Part shown: piece by piece, positions 1 to 6,588 of the stretch | Layout of the letters: each line of letters opens with the position of its first letter | Position numbering within the stretch: position 1 is the first letter of the stretch | Source of the DNA: an uncultured Prevotellaceae bacterium | GTDB lineage: Bacteria > Bacteroidota > Bacteroidia > Bacteroidales > Bacteroidaceae | DNA length: 12,091 nt | NCBI GenBank assembly: GCA_946624335.1 | Contig: CAMOSA010000067.1 | Span: 1 to 12,091 of the forward strand | Direction: 5' to 3' | Made by a program: the position numbers and the translations under genes | Notes under the pieces: model-generated | The model's input: only the letters and a program-made list of their open reading frames with translations | Database searches by the model: none | Told to the model about the DNA's origin: nothing

Positions 1-51
1 AGCAATTGACTCTTAATCAATGGGTCCAGGGTTCGAGCCCCTGAGGGCGTA
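1..51 (+). tRNA. tRNA-Lys (anticodon CUU), 3' part only
   Basis: The window opens inside a tRNA gene. The end of the D-stem (bases 1-3) is followed by an anticodon stem ATTGA/TCAAT (5-9 with 17-21) around the seven-base loop CTCTTAA, which places CTT at 12-14, the lysine anticodon. The T-arm is CAGGG/CCCTG (27-31 with 39-43) around TTCGAGC, and the acceptor 3' strand AGGGCGT (44-50) ends in discriminator A51. No CCA is encoded, so it must be added after transcription. The 5' acceptor strand and D-loop lie outside the window. The helices were read directly from the sequence. Confidence 0.95.
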
Positions 52-52
52 C

Positions 53-98
53 ACGGCAGGTCTCATCTGGCATAGATGAGGCCTGTTGTCGTTTTCTG
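53..98 (+). terminator. Rho-independent terminator after tRNA-Lys
   Basis: CAGGTCTCATCT (57-68) pairs with AGATGAGGCCTG (74-85) over 12 positions with one G-T wobble and a five-base loop. Four more outer pairs (53-56 with 86-89, two of them wobble) extend it. A T-rich stretch (GTCGTTTTCT) follows. Its place two bases past the tRNA end fits termination of the tRNA transcript. Confidence 0.8.
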
Positions 99-120
99 CC
101 CCCTCTTTTCGCCGCTTCCC

Positions 121-168
121 CTTCCAGCCCCCCTTCCAGTCCCCTTTCCTGTCCTCTTTCCTGTCCCT
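121..168. repeat. 12-bp pyrimidine-rich tandem repeat, four units
   Basis: Four consecutive 12-base units read CTTCCAGCCCCC, CTTCCAGTCCCC, TTTCCTGTCCTC and TTTCCTGTCCCT, consensus YTTCCWGYCCYY. They sit in a longer C/T tract at about 96-172, so the minus strand is almost pure purine with several runs of four to six G. No coding or RNA function is evident. On the minus strand the period of 12 gives a four-residue repeat in translation, but that frame runs through the tRNA terminator and the tRNA, so it is not a gene. Confidence 0.75.
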
Positions 169-201
169 CCTCGGCTTAGGAGATAAGCTTCGTTCGCTCA
201 T

Positions 202-346
202 GACCGATTGACATTCTTCAAGTGGGAAGCGACCAAGACCGAGGCAGTCAATCGTCTATACCTTCATTGCCCCCTTTGTGAGGGCACCTGTCGAGTAAGA
301 AAGGCAATGAATAAGGTATTCCGTCCTCCCCCTAAGGGGGAACGGA
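202..346. other. Intergenic block of three abutting helices, possible structured RNA or palindromic repeat
   Basis: Three helices follow each other with almost no gap. Helix A pairs CGATTGAC (205-212) with GTCAATCG (247-254) plus two outer pairs. Helix B pairs 258-271 with 303-319, 14 pairs interrupted by a three-base bulge (311-313). Helix C pairs TCCGT (320-324) with ACGGA (342-346) and TCCCCC (327-332) with GGGGGA (336-341) around a three-base loop. No good sigma-ABfr promoter is seen directly upstream, and only a weak AT stem with a run of seven T (418-424) lies downstream. Helix C resembles GC-rich palindromes that are scattered between genes in Bacteroidetes. A read-through open frame at 208-390 (TTG start, with a CPLCEGTC stretch) is judged non-coding. 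Strand and expression are unknown. Confidence 0.45.
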
Positions 347-432
347 TGGGTGGCCTGGAGTCGGGCTGCGTGTTACAGACTGTCACTTAAAGGTCAAAAT
401 ACGTGTCGAATAGCATATTTTTTTAAGAAAAA

Positions 433-464
433 GTTGCACGTTAAGTAAAAATGTCGTATCTTTG
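433..464 (+). promoter_or_regulatory. Sigma-ABfr-type promoter for the winged-helix gene
   Basis: The -7 box TATCTTTG (457-464) matches TAnnTTTG exactly. The -33 box GTTG (433-436) lies 20 bp upstream, after an A/T-rich stretch. Transcription should begin near 469-471, leaving a leader of about 98 bases before the start codon at 569. Confidence 0.85.
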
Positions 465-484
465 CGCCGCATTTCAAGAAAGGG

Positions 485-551
485 GTGTGCTTCGCACATT
501 TCCAGCATTTGACTAAACAAGCAACATCCACGATGTTGAATTAATTAATTT
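485..551 (+). promoter_or_regulatory. Leader with two small hairpins before the winged-helix gene
   Basis: The predicted leader carries TGTGC/GCACA (486-490 with 494-498, loop TTC) and CAACAT/ATGTTG (522-527 with 533-538, loop CCACG), followed by the A/T stretch AATTAATTAATT (540-551). The segment just before the ATG is A-rich with no Shine-Dalgarno sequence. Whether these hairpins regulate translation or stabilise the mRNA cannot be told from sequence, and I do not recognise a known riboswitch here. Confidence 0.4.
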
Positions 552-568
552 TTAAGGTAAAAAAGATT

Positions 569-769
569 ATGTTTGCAAAAGCAGGTGAAATCGCAGGTGC
601 CATCTGGACGGCACTCAACGAGAACGGCGCTCTCAGCGCCAAGGATCTGAAGAAGGCTGCCAAAGCTAAGAGCGAGAAGGATCTCTATCTCGGACTGGGC
701 TGGTTGCTCCGTGAGGACAAACTCAATGTCGAAGGCGACGAGAAGGAGCCCCTCTTCAGCCTCAAGTAA
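569..769 (+). CDS. Small winged helix-turn-helix protein (DUF2582-like)
   Basis: This 66-residue cytoplasmic protein matches, by recognition, the small winged-helix family found in Bacteroidetes (DUF2582, PF10771). The pattern is an N-terminal helix with AGEIAGAIWTALNENG, a helix-turn-helix around SAKDLKKAAKAKSEKDLYLGLG (residues 23-44, split here by its turn near K34), and a short wing with REDKL..EGDEKEPLFSLK. Length is normal for a stand-alone domain. It is expected to bind nucleic acid, but no target or partner is known to me. It is monocistronic, with its own promoter and 98-base leader upstream and a strong terminator 30 bases past the stop. The ATG at 569 is the only sensible start, because the conserved MF(A)KAGEIAG beginning follows at once. 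Confidence 0.85.
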   Translation: MFAKAGEIAGAIWTALNENGALSAKDLKKAAKAKSEKDLYLGLGWLLREDKLNVEGDEKEPLFSLK

Positions 770-799
770 TCAGGAATGATTGTAGAAACACACAAGATT

Positions 800-838
800 T
801 CCCCTGCAAGTACATGTTACTTTGCAGGGGATTTTTGT
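800..838 (+). terminator. Rho-independent terminator of the winged-helix gene
   Basis: TCCCCTGCAAGTA (800-812) pairs with TACTTTGCAGGGGA (818-831) through 13 base pairs with one bulged T and a five-base loop, followed at once by TTTTTGTG. This is a textbook intrinsic terminator and isolates the upstream gene from lepA. Confidence 0.9.
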
Positions 839-886
839 GTTTAAGAAAACATTTATGGCCTTTTGAGGCAAAAACACGGCCTTCGA

Positions 887-918
887 TTTGCGTATCTCGC
901 TAAGTTATTGTACCTTTG
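887..918 (+). promoter_or_regulatory. Sigma-ABfr-type promoter of the lepA operon, abutting the start codon
   Basis: TACCTTTG (911-918) is an exact TAnnTTTG box, and TTTG (887-890) lies 20 bp upstream as the -33 box. The last G of the -7 box is only four bases before the lepA ATG (923), so the expected transcription start falls on or next to that A. The promoter also argues against a TTG start at 863, which would put coding sequence across it. Confidence 0.85.
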
Positions 919-922
919 CGCC

Positions 923-2707
923 ATGAAACATATAAGGAACTTCTGCATCATAGCTCATATTGACCACGGTAAGAGTACTTTGGCCGATCGGTTGCTGGAG
1001 AGAACGAACACGATTCAGGTCACGGAGGGGCAGATGCTCGATGACATGGATCTTGAACGCGAGCGTGGCATCACCATCAAGAGTCATGCCATTCAGATGG
1101 CCTACGAACGTGACGGGCAGAAGTATATCCTCAATCTCATCGACACCCCGGGACACGTTGACTTCAGCTATGAAGTGAGCCGCTCCATCGCTGCCTGCGA
1201 AGGGGCGCTGCTCGTCGTGGATGCTACACAGGGCGTGCAGGCACAAACCATCTCCAATCTGTACATGGCCATCGACCATGACCTCGAGATCATACCTGTC
1301 GTCAATAAATGTGATATGCCCAACGCCATGCCCGAGGAAGTCGAGGACGAGATCATCGACCTCCTCGGATGTAAGCGCGAAGAAATCATACGTGCCAGCG
1401 GAAAGACAGGTCAGGGCGTCGACGATATCCTCAACGCTGTCGTTGACCGAATACCTTGTCCTACAGGCGACGAGGATGGCCCCCTGCAGGCGCTCATCTT
1501 CGACTCCGTATTCAACTCGTTCCGAGGCATCATCGCCTACTTCAAGATCGTCAACGGATCTATCCGAAAGGGCGACAATGTAGTCTTCATCAACACCGGC
1601 AAGGAATACAATGCCGACGAGATAGGCGTACTGAAGATGGACATGGTGCCGCGGCAGGAACTGCATTGTGGCGATGTCGGATATATCGTCAGCGGCATCA
1701 AGACGGCTACCGAAGTCAAAGTCGGTGATACGATCACGCACGTCAGCTCGCTGGGTAAGGTGGATGCCATCGCCGGCTTCGAGGAGGTGAAGCCTATGGT
1801 CTTCGCCGGCGTCTATCCCATCGAGACGGAGGACTACGAGAACTTACGCGCTTCGCTCGAGAAGCTGCAACTCAACGATGCATCGCTGACCTTCCAGCCG
1901 GAATCGTCGGTGGCCCTTGGCTTCGGATTCCGCTGTGGCTTCCTCGGACTGCTGCACATGGAGATCGTACAGGAACGTCTCGACCGGGAGTTCAATATGG
2001 ACGTCATCACCACTGTGCCTAACGTCTCATATATGGTCTACGATAAGCAAGGCGAGGTCAAGGAGGTGCATAACCCGGCAGGAATGCCCGACCCGACGCT
2101 CATCGACCACATCGAAGAGCCTTATATCCACGCCTCCGTCATCACGACCTCTAACTTCATCGGCCCCATCATGACGCTTTGCCTCGGCAAGCGAGGCGAG
2201 CTCATCAAGCAAGACTTCATCAGCGGCAACCGTGTCGAGATACAGTTCGCCATGCCGCTGGGCGAGATTGTCATCGACTTCTACGATAAGCTCAAGAGTA
2301 TCTCCAAGGGCTACGCTTCCTTCGACTATCACCAAGCCGGCTTCCGACCGTCAAAGCTCGTCAAGCTCGACATCCTTCTCAATGGAGAACCCGTTGATGC
2401 CCTCAGCACGCTGACCCACGTCGACAACTCCGTAGACTTCGGACGTCGGATGTGCGAGAAACTCAAGGAACTGCTGCCGCGGCAACAGTTCGATATCGCT
2501 ATACAAGCTGCCATCGGGGCGAAGATCATTGCACGAGAGACCGTGAAGCAGGTGCGAAAGGACGTCACGGCTAAGTGCTACGGAGGTGACATCAGCCGTA
2601 AGCGAAAACTGCTCGAGAAGCAGAAGAGAGGAAAGAAAAGAATGAAACAAATCGGTAATGTGCAAGTGCCCCAAAAGGCTTTCTTGGCCGTGTTAAAACT
2701 AGACTAA
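923..2707 (+). CDS. lepA: Elongation factor 4 (LepA), ribosome back-translocating GTPase
   Basis: LepA is a ribosome-associated translational GTPase related to EF-G, implicated in translocation and 30S assembly. The 594-residue product is of normal length. The G1 loop AHIDHGKST lies at residues 11-19, the switch-I RGITI at 48-52, G3 DTPGH at 74-78, G4 NKCD at 128-131 and a G5-like SGKTG near 160. The beta-barrel and EF-G-like domains follow. The tail holds the LepA-specific basic segment SRKRKLLEKQKRGKKRMK before the final VPQKAFLAVLKLD. The start at 923 gives the canonical MKHIRNFCIIAHIDHG beginning. A TTG 60 bases upstream is in frame but spans the promoter. Its stop codon shares a base with the next gene's ATG (TAATG), indicating an operon. 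A long antisense open frame at 905-1741 is a codon-bias shadow. Confidence 0.97.
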   Translation: MKHIRNFCIIAHIDHGKSTLADRLLERTNTIQVTEGQMLDDMDLERERGITIKSHAIQMAYERDGQKYILNLIDTPGHVDFSYEVSRSIAACEGALLVVDATQGVQAQTISNLYMAIDHDLEIIPVVNKCDMPNAMPEEVEDEIIDLLGCKREEIIRASGKTGQGVDDILNAVVDRIPCPTGDEDGPLQALIFDSVFNSFRGIIAYFKIVNGSIRKGDNVVFINTGKEYNADEIGVLKMDMVPRQELHCGDVGYIVSGIKTATEVKVGDTITHVSSLGKVDAIAGFEEVKPMVFAGVYPIETEDYENLRASLEKLQLNDASLTFQPESSVALGFGFRCGFLGLLHMEIVQERLDREFNMDVITTVPNVSYMVYDKQGEVKEVHNPAGMPDPTLIDHIEEPYIHASVITTSNFIGPIMTLCLGKRGELIKQDFISGNRVEIQFAMPLGEIVIDFYDKLKSISKGYASFDYHQAGFRPSKLVKLDILLNGEPVDALSTLTHVDNSVDFGRRMCEKLKELLPRQQFDIAIQAAIGAKIIARETVKQVRKDVTAKCYGGDISRKRKLLEKQKRGKKRMKQIGNVQVPQKAFLAVLKLD

Positions 2708-3303
2708 TGAAAATTTCTACTATGGACAAACGAAGAGACATCGCACGTGAGATAGCTCGACGCTATTGCACGCTGTCGACGCAAGGCATTACGACCCTTG
2801 CTGAGATGTTGGTGCCTTACAAAGTGACGAAGAACGAAAAACTGCTGAAGGAAGGCGACGTGTGCAAGTATATGTATTATGTCGAAAAGGGCATGGTGCG
2901 CCAGTTCTACTATAAAAGCGGGCGCGACGTTACCGAGCATTTCTCCTACGAAGGGCGGATCGTTATCTGCATCGAGAGCTTCCTCAAGCAAACCCCCTCA
3001 CGCCTCATCGTGGAAGCGCTCGAGAATTCGTGGCTCTATGGAATACCGCACGACGAGCTCATCGCCTTGGTCGAGACGGATAAGGAGATGGCTCGCCTCT
3101 ATAGGCGCATCCTCGAGCACGCCCTCATTTCGTCGCAAGAACATGCTGACAGCCAGCGTTTTGAAAACGCCACAGAGCGTTATGTGCGACTCCTCAAGAG
3201 TAAGCCTGAGATCATCCTGAGAGCGCCGATGGTGCACGTGGCATCGTTTCTCCAAATGACGCCAGAGACGCTGAGCCGAGTCCGTTCTGCTCATGTTGAC
3301 TAA
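2707..3303 (+). CDS. Crp/Fnr-family transcriptional regulator
   Basis: This 198-residue protein has the Crp/Fnr layout. A cyclic-nucleotide-binding-type beta roll spans roughly residues 30-120 (KLLKEGDVCKYMYYVEKGMVR, split between strands). A long dimerisation helix covers about 122-160, and a C-terminal helix-turn-helix sits at about 172-195 (VHVASFLQMTPETLSRVR). The phosphate-binding-cassette region reads ESFLKQTPSRLIVEAL and, by eye, lacks the Glu/Arg pair that E. coli CRP uses for cAMP, so cAMP binding is doubtful. No FNR-type cysteine cluster is present. The ATG overlaps the lepA stop by one base. A second ATG at 2722 is possible, but the overlap favours 2707. The protein ends in the HTH, and its stop lies inside the start of the next gene. 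Its targets are unknown. Confidence 0.88.
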   Translation: MKISTMDKRRDIAREIARRYCTLSTQGITTLAEMLVPYKVTKNEKLLKEGDVCKYMYYVEKGMVRQFYYKSGRDVTEHFSYEGRIVICIESFLKQTPSRLIVEALENSWLYGIPHDELIALVETDKEMARLYRRILEHALISSQEHADSQRFENATERYVRLLKSKPEIILRAPMVHVASFLQMTPETLSRVRSAHVD

Positions 3304-4120
3304 GGCTTCCATTCGACTTGTCACCTCGCTACGCCAGCGCAAGTTTCGGCGTCTTGAGGGACTGTTTGTCGCCGAAGGGCCCAGGCTCGTCGGCGAATTG
3401 CTTTCTGCGTTTACGTGCAGGGAGCTATTTGCCACCCGCGAGTGGCTTGAGCTTCATGCATCACAATACCCATTGGTCACCATCGTCGAGGTCACGGATG
3501 CGGAGCTGGCACGTATCAGTTCCTTGCAGGCGCCGCAGCAGGTGGTAGCCCTCTTCGAGATCCCTGTGGACGAGGCGAGTATCACTCATGACATCGCCCG
3601 ACGCCAGGGCTCCTCAGATGACGGCTCGACAGCAACGGCAGACAGCTCACACGTCATTCACGATGGCTTGCATATAGCCCTCGACGGCGTGCAGGATCCA
3701 GGCAACCTCGGCACCATCATCCGTCTTGCCGACTGGTTCGGAGTGCATCACTTGTGGTGCTCGCCACAAACGGCTGACGTATGGAACCCTAAGGTCGTTC
3801 AAGCTACGATGGGCGGCATCGCCCGTGTCCACGTTCATTATGTCGACCTTCCCCTCTTCCTCGACTCGTTGCCTCCGTCTCTCCCCGTCTATGGTACCGC
3901 GCTCGACGGCGAATCCATCTGGACCACTCCGCTGAGCGCCGACGGAATCATCGTCATGGGCAATGAGGGCAACGGCGTCACGCCTGAAGTCGACGCCCTC
4001 TGTCGTCATCGCCTGCTTATCCCCAACTATCCATCCGGTCAGGTCACGACGGAAAGCCTCAATGTCGCGATGGCTACGGGCATTGTCCTGGCCGAGTTTC
4101 GCCGTAGAACGGTCCTCTGA
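3293..4120 (+). CDS. TrmH-family (SpoU/SPOUT) RNA 2'-O-methyltransferase
   Basis: The 275-residue product is predicted to transfer a methyl group from S-adenosylmethionine to a ribose 2'-OH in rRNA or tRNA. An N-terminal substrate-binding domain (about 1-95, with RRLEGLFVAEGPRLVGELL) precedes the knotted SPOUT domain. Motif 1 is DGVQDPGNLGTIIRLADWFG (131-150), motif 2 GNEGNGV (223-229), and motif 3 IPNYPSG..TTESLNVAMATG (243-263). The conserved Asn139 of DPGNLG, Glu224 and Ser255/Asn257 are all present. A hydrophilic linker rich in Ser, Asp and Thr (about 100-124) joins the domains and is longer than I expect for the family. The start overlaps the preceding stop by 11 bases, so translation is probably coupled. 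Which nucleotide is modified (RlmB-like or other) cannot be told. Confidence 0.92.
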   Translation: MLTKASIRLVTSLRQRKFRRLEGLFVAEGPRLVGELLSAFTCRELFATREWLELHASQYPLVTIVEVTDAELARISSLQAPQQVVALFEIPVDEASITHDIARRQGSSDDGSTATADSSHVIHDGLHIALDGVQDPGNLGTIIRLADWFGVHHLWCSPQTADVWNPKVVQATMGGIARVHVHYVDLPLFLDSLPPSLPVYGTALDGESIWTTPLSADGIIVMGNEGNGVTPEVDALCRHRLLIPNYPSGQVTTESLNVAMATGIVLAEFRRRTVL

Positions 4121-4156
4121 TCCCCTTCAGTCTCATCATTAATCCACAGCAACGTC

Positions 4157-6490
4157 ATGAGCCCCTGCAGATCACGTCGATATCCGTTTTTCCTACTGCT
4201 GTTGTCGGTGGTGGCAGCGGTGACGTCCTGCGCCCCGGAACGTTTCCTTAGCGACGACGAGTTGTTGCTTGATAGGGTAGTGGTGAGCAGCGCCGATGCC
4301 GACGTGTCGACGAGCCAGCTCAGCGGCTATGTGCGTCAGCATCCTAATGCCCGATGGTTCAGTCTCTTCAAAGTGCCGCTTGGCGTCTATTGCATCAGCG
4401 GCCGGGACAGCACACGCCGCATCAACCGTTTCTTTCAGCGCATCGGCGAGGCACCGGTCGTCTACGATAGTATGCAAGCTGAAGGCGGGCGGAAGAACAT
4501 CGAGGATGCCGTACGTAACATGGGCTACCTCAATGCTGAGGTTCAGCTGGCCAAGCGGCGTAAGAAACAAAAACTGGCGCTGGACTATCGTATCATCCCC
4601 AACGAACGTTACATCGTGAGCGAGGTACGACGGAGAGTTGATGATCCCATCCTTGATTCTATCATTACCTCCGAGTGGTCGCAGAGCCTGCTTCACGAAG
4701 GGATGCCCTTTGACATCAATCAGCTGGAGCAAGAGCGGCGTCGCATCACGTCACAACTTCAGAACACAGGCTATCAACGCTTCAATAAAAGCCATGTCCG
4801 TTTCGATGCCGACACGACGCTCGGCGGCCAGCATGTCCGTCTGACCTTGCGCGTGCCGCTTTATCGTGAGACCATCGATGACACCTTGCGTCTGCATCCT
4901 CGCTACAGGCTCGGGCGTATCCTTTATCTGACAGATGTCGAACGTAGCGCCCTGCATCGTGATACGGTCGGCCTCGATAGTGTCGTCCTCCTCGACGGTC
5001 ATTTCTATCAACGTGGACATCAGACGCTTAAACCCGCTTTCGTCTTGGGTAAGTCCGAGCTTCACACCGGCGAGCTCTACCGCGAGAATGACGTGCAGTC
5101 GACCTATAGTAACCTCTCTTCACTCTCGGCACTTTTGGGCGCCAACATCGTGATGGAGCCTTCGGCGGACGCTGAGGATGAATTGGACGCTTATGTCAGC
5201 CTGCTGACGGCGAAACAGCACAGCGTATCTGCCGAACTCGAGGGTACCAACTCTGCGGGTGACCTCGGTGCAGCCCTCAGCCTCGGGTATCAGAACCGCA
5301 ACGTCTTCCGGCGGTCGGCCATGTTCTCGCTGAAGGTTCGTGGTGCGTTCGAAGCCATCAAGGGTCTTGAAGGCTATGCCGACCAGAACTACATCGAGTA
5401 TGGTGCCGAGGCCGATCTTAACTTCCCTGAATTTCGCTTCCCTTTCCTCTCCCGGAAATTCAGGCACAGCATCAAGGCGCAGAGCATCGCCTCGTTGATG
5501 TTCGACTCGCAGGACCGCCCCGAATTCCATCGGCGCGTCCTCACCGCAGCTTGGCGCTACCGATGGAATAGGGCTAACATGAAGCGCCAGCATCGGGTGG
5601 ATTTCATCGATCTGAACTATGTCTTCATGCCCTGGATCTCCGAGACCTTCCGCAAGGAATACCTCTCAGACAACGGTAGCCGGAACGCCATCCTTCGCTA
5701 CAACTATGAGAATCTCTTCATCATGAAGATGGGTTATAATTTCTATTACACCAGCCTCCCGCCTACGGCGCAGGCCTCGTCCTACGGGCAGAACGCTTAC
5801 AGCGTGCGCTTTGGCATCGAGTCGGCCGGTAACCTGTTATATGGCATTTCCAATCTTTTCAATACACAGTACTCTGCTCCGCTGAACGCCTATACCCTTT
5901 TCAATATAGCCTATGCCGAATACGTGAAGTTCGATTTCGACTTCGCTAAGAGCTTCCGCTTTGACGATCGTAACTCGATGGCCATGCATTTAGCCTTTGG
6001 CATCGCCTACCCCTACGGCAACTCTACCGTGCTGCCTTACGAGAAGCGTTATTTCTCTGGCGGCGCCAATAGCGTGCGCGGATGGAGCGTCCGTGGCCTC
6101 GGCCCGGGACGTTTCGCGGGCAGCGACGGACGTGTCGACTTCATCCGGCAGACGGGTGATGTCAAGCTGGACATGAGCTTGGAGTGGAGAAGCCATCTCT
6201 TCTGGAAGCTCGACGGCGCGGTGTTCGTCGATGCCGGCAATATCTGGACGCTTCGCAACTACGACGAGCAGCCGGGGGGACAATTCCGCTTCGACAGTTT
6301 CTGGAAACAGATTGCCGTGGCCTATGGTTTGGGCGTACGACTGAACTTCGGATATTTCATCCTGAGGCTCGACGGTGGCATGAAAGCCATCAATCCGTCC
6401 TATGAAAAAGGACGACTGCGTTATCCTATCGTTCATCCGCGTTTCAGCAGGGATTTTCAGCTTCATTTTGCCGTCGGATTGCCATTCTAA
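4157..6490 (+). CDS. tamL: TamL, lipoprotein-type TamA/BamA (Omp85) outer-membrane assembly protein
   Basis: The 777-residue protein belongs to the Omp85 superfamily, which inserts or exports proteins and may aid lipid transport at the outer membrane. Residues 1-24 form a lipoprotein signal peptide with a hydrophobic core FFLLLLSVVAAV and lipobox VTSC, making Cys25 the acylated residue, the mark of the Bacteroidetes TamL variant. POTRA-like repeats follow (about 30-350), including GRDSTRRINRFFQRIGEAP (82-100). The rest is a 16-strand-type beta barrel with the loop-6 motif SVRGW (about residue 640) and a C-terminal FAVGLPF ending in phenylalanine. Length is complete. It follows the methyltransferase gene by 36 bases, so it is probably the last gene of the lepA operon. 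No tamB is found in the remaining 5.6 kb downstream, although tamB often accompanies tamL. Confidence 0.87.
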   Translation: MSPCRSRRYPFFLLLLSVVAAVTSCAPERFLSDDELLLDRVVVSSADADVSTSQLSGYVRQHPNARWFSLFKVPLGVYCISGRDSTRRINRFFQRIGEAPVVYDSMQAEGGRKNIEDAVRNMGYLNAEVQLAKRRKKQKLALDYRIIPNERYIVSEVRRRVDDPILDSIITSEWSQSLLHEGMPFDINQLEQERRRITSQLQNTGYQRFNKSHVRFDADTTLGGQHVRLTLRVPLYRETIDDTLRLHPRYRLGRILYLTDVERSALHRDTVGLDSVVLLDGHFYQRGHQTLKPAFVLGKSELHTGELYRENDVQSTYSNLSSLSALLGANIVMEPSADAEDELDAYVSLLTAKQHSVSAELEGTNSAGDLGAALSLGYQNRNVFRRSAMFSLKVRGAFEAIKGLEGYADQNYIEYGAEADLNFPEFRFPFLSRKFRHSIKAQSIASLMFDSQDRPEFHRRVLTAAWRYRWNRANMKRQHRVDFIDLNYVFMPWISETFRKEYLSDNGSRNAILRYNYENLFIMKMGYNFYYTSLPPTAQASSYGQNAYSVRFGIESAGNLLYGISNLFNTQYSAPLNAYTLFNIAYAEYVKFDFDFAKSFRFDDRNSMAMHLAFGIAYPYGNSTVLPYEKRYFSGGANSVRGWSVRGLGPGRFAGSDGRVDFIRQTGDVKLDMSLEWRSHLFWKLDGAVFVDAGNIWTLRNYDEQPGGQFRFDSFWKQIAVAYGLGVRLNFGYFILRLDGGMKAINPSYEKGRLRYPIVHPRFSRDFQLHFAVGLPF

Positions 6491-6514
6491 TGGTCTTTTA
6501 TTGTAAAAAGACCA
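6491..6514. terminator. Hairpin directly after tamL, weak terminator candidate
   Basis: TGGTCTTTT (6491-6499) pairs with AAAAAGACCA (6505-6514) around a short loop, starting at the first base after the tamL stop. The 3' flank is A-rich rather than T-rich, so it is not a classical intrinsic terminator on the plus strand. It may stabilise the 3' end or mark the operon end together with the T run at 6545-6552. Confidence 0.45.
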
Positions 6515-6555
6515 AAAAATGTGTCAACGGCGAGACTTATTGACATTTTTTTCAC

Positions 6556-6563
6556 TAACTTTG
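6556..6563 (+). promoter_or_regulatory. Sigma-ABfr-type -7 box upstream of the MBL-fold hydrolase gene
   Basis: TAACTTTG matches TAnnTTTG exactly and is followed by CAGC as in the other promoters here. No TTTG is present 19-21 bp upstream, so the -33 element is weak. The predicted transcript would carry a leader of about 20 bases before the ATG at 6589. Confidence 0.7.
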
Positions 6564-6588
6564 CAGCGGAATTAAAAATCAATGAGCT

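Noticed and set aside
1..51. tRNA-Lys 3' end as an integration site
   Set aside because: No integrase gene is seen, and the tRNA 3' sequence does not recur in the window, so there is no sign of an inserted island.
13..201. 62-residue open frame on the minus strand with a four-residue repeat
   Set aside because: It runs antisense through the tRNA and its terminator. The repeat in the translation is a by-product of the 12-bp DNA tandem repeat.
208..390. 60-residue open frame on the plus strand with a CPLCEGTC zinc-ribbon-like stretch
   Set aside because: It uses a TTG start, has no promoter and lies across the helices at 202-346. Translations of GC-rich palindromes in Bacteroidetes often give such PPPKGE-type peptides. 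Homologs with conserved cysteines would reopen the case.
863..922. N-terminal extension of LepA from a TTG codon
   Set aside because: The extension crosses both promoter boxes, and MKHIRNFCIIAHIDHG is the standard LepA start.
905..1741. 278-residue antisense frame inside lepA
   Set aside because: It mirrors a well-supported gene. Biased codon use leaves few stops on the opposite strand, and the translation has no domain-like pattern.
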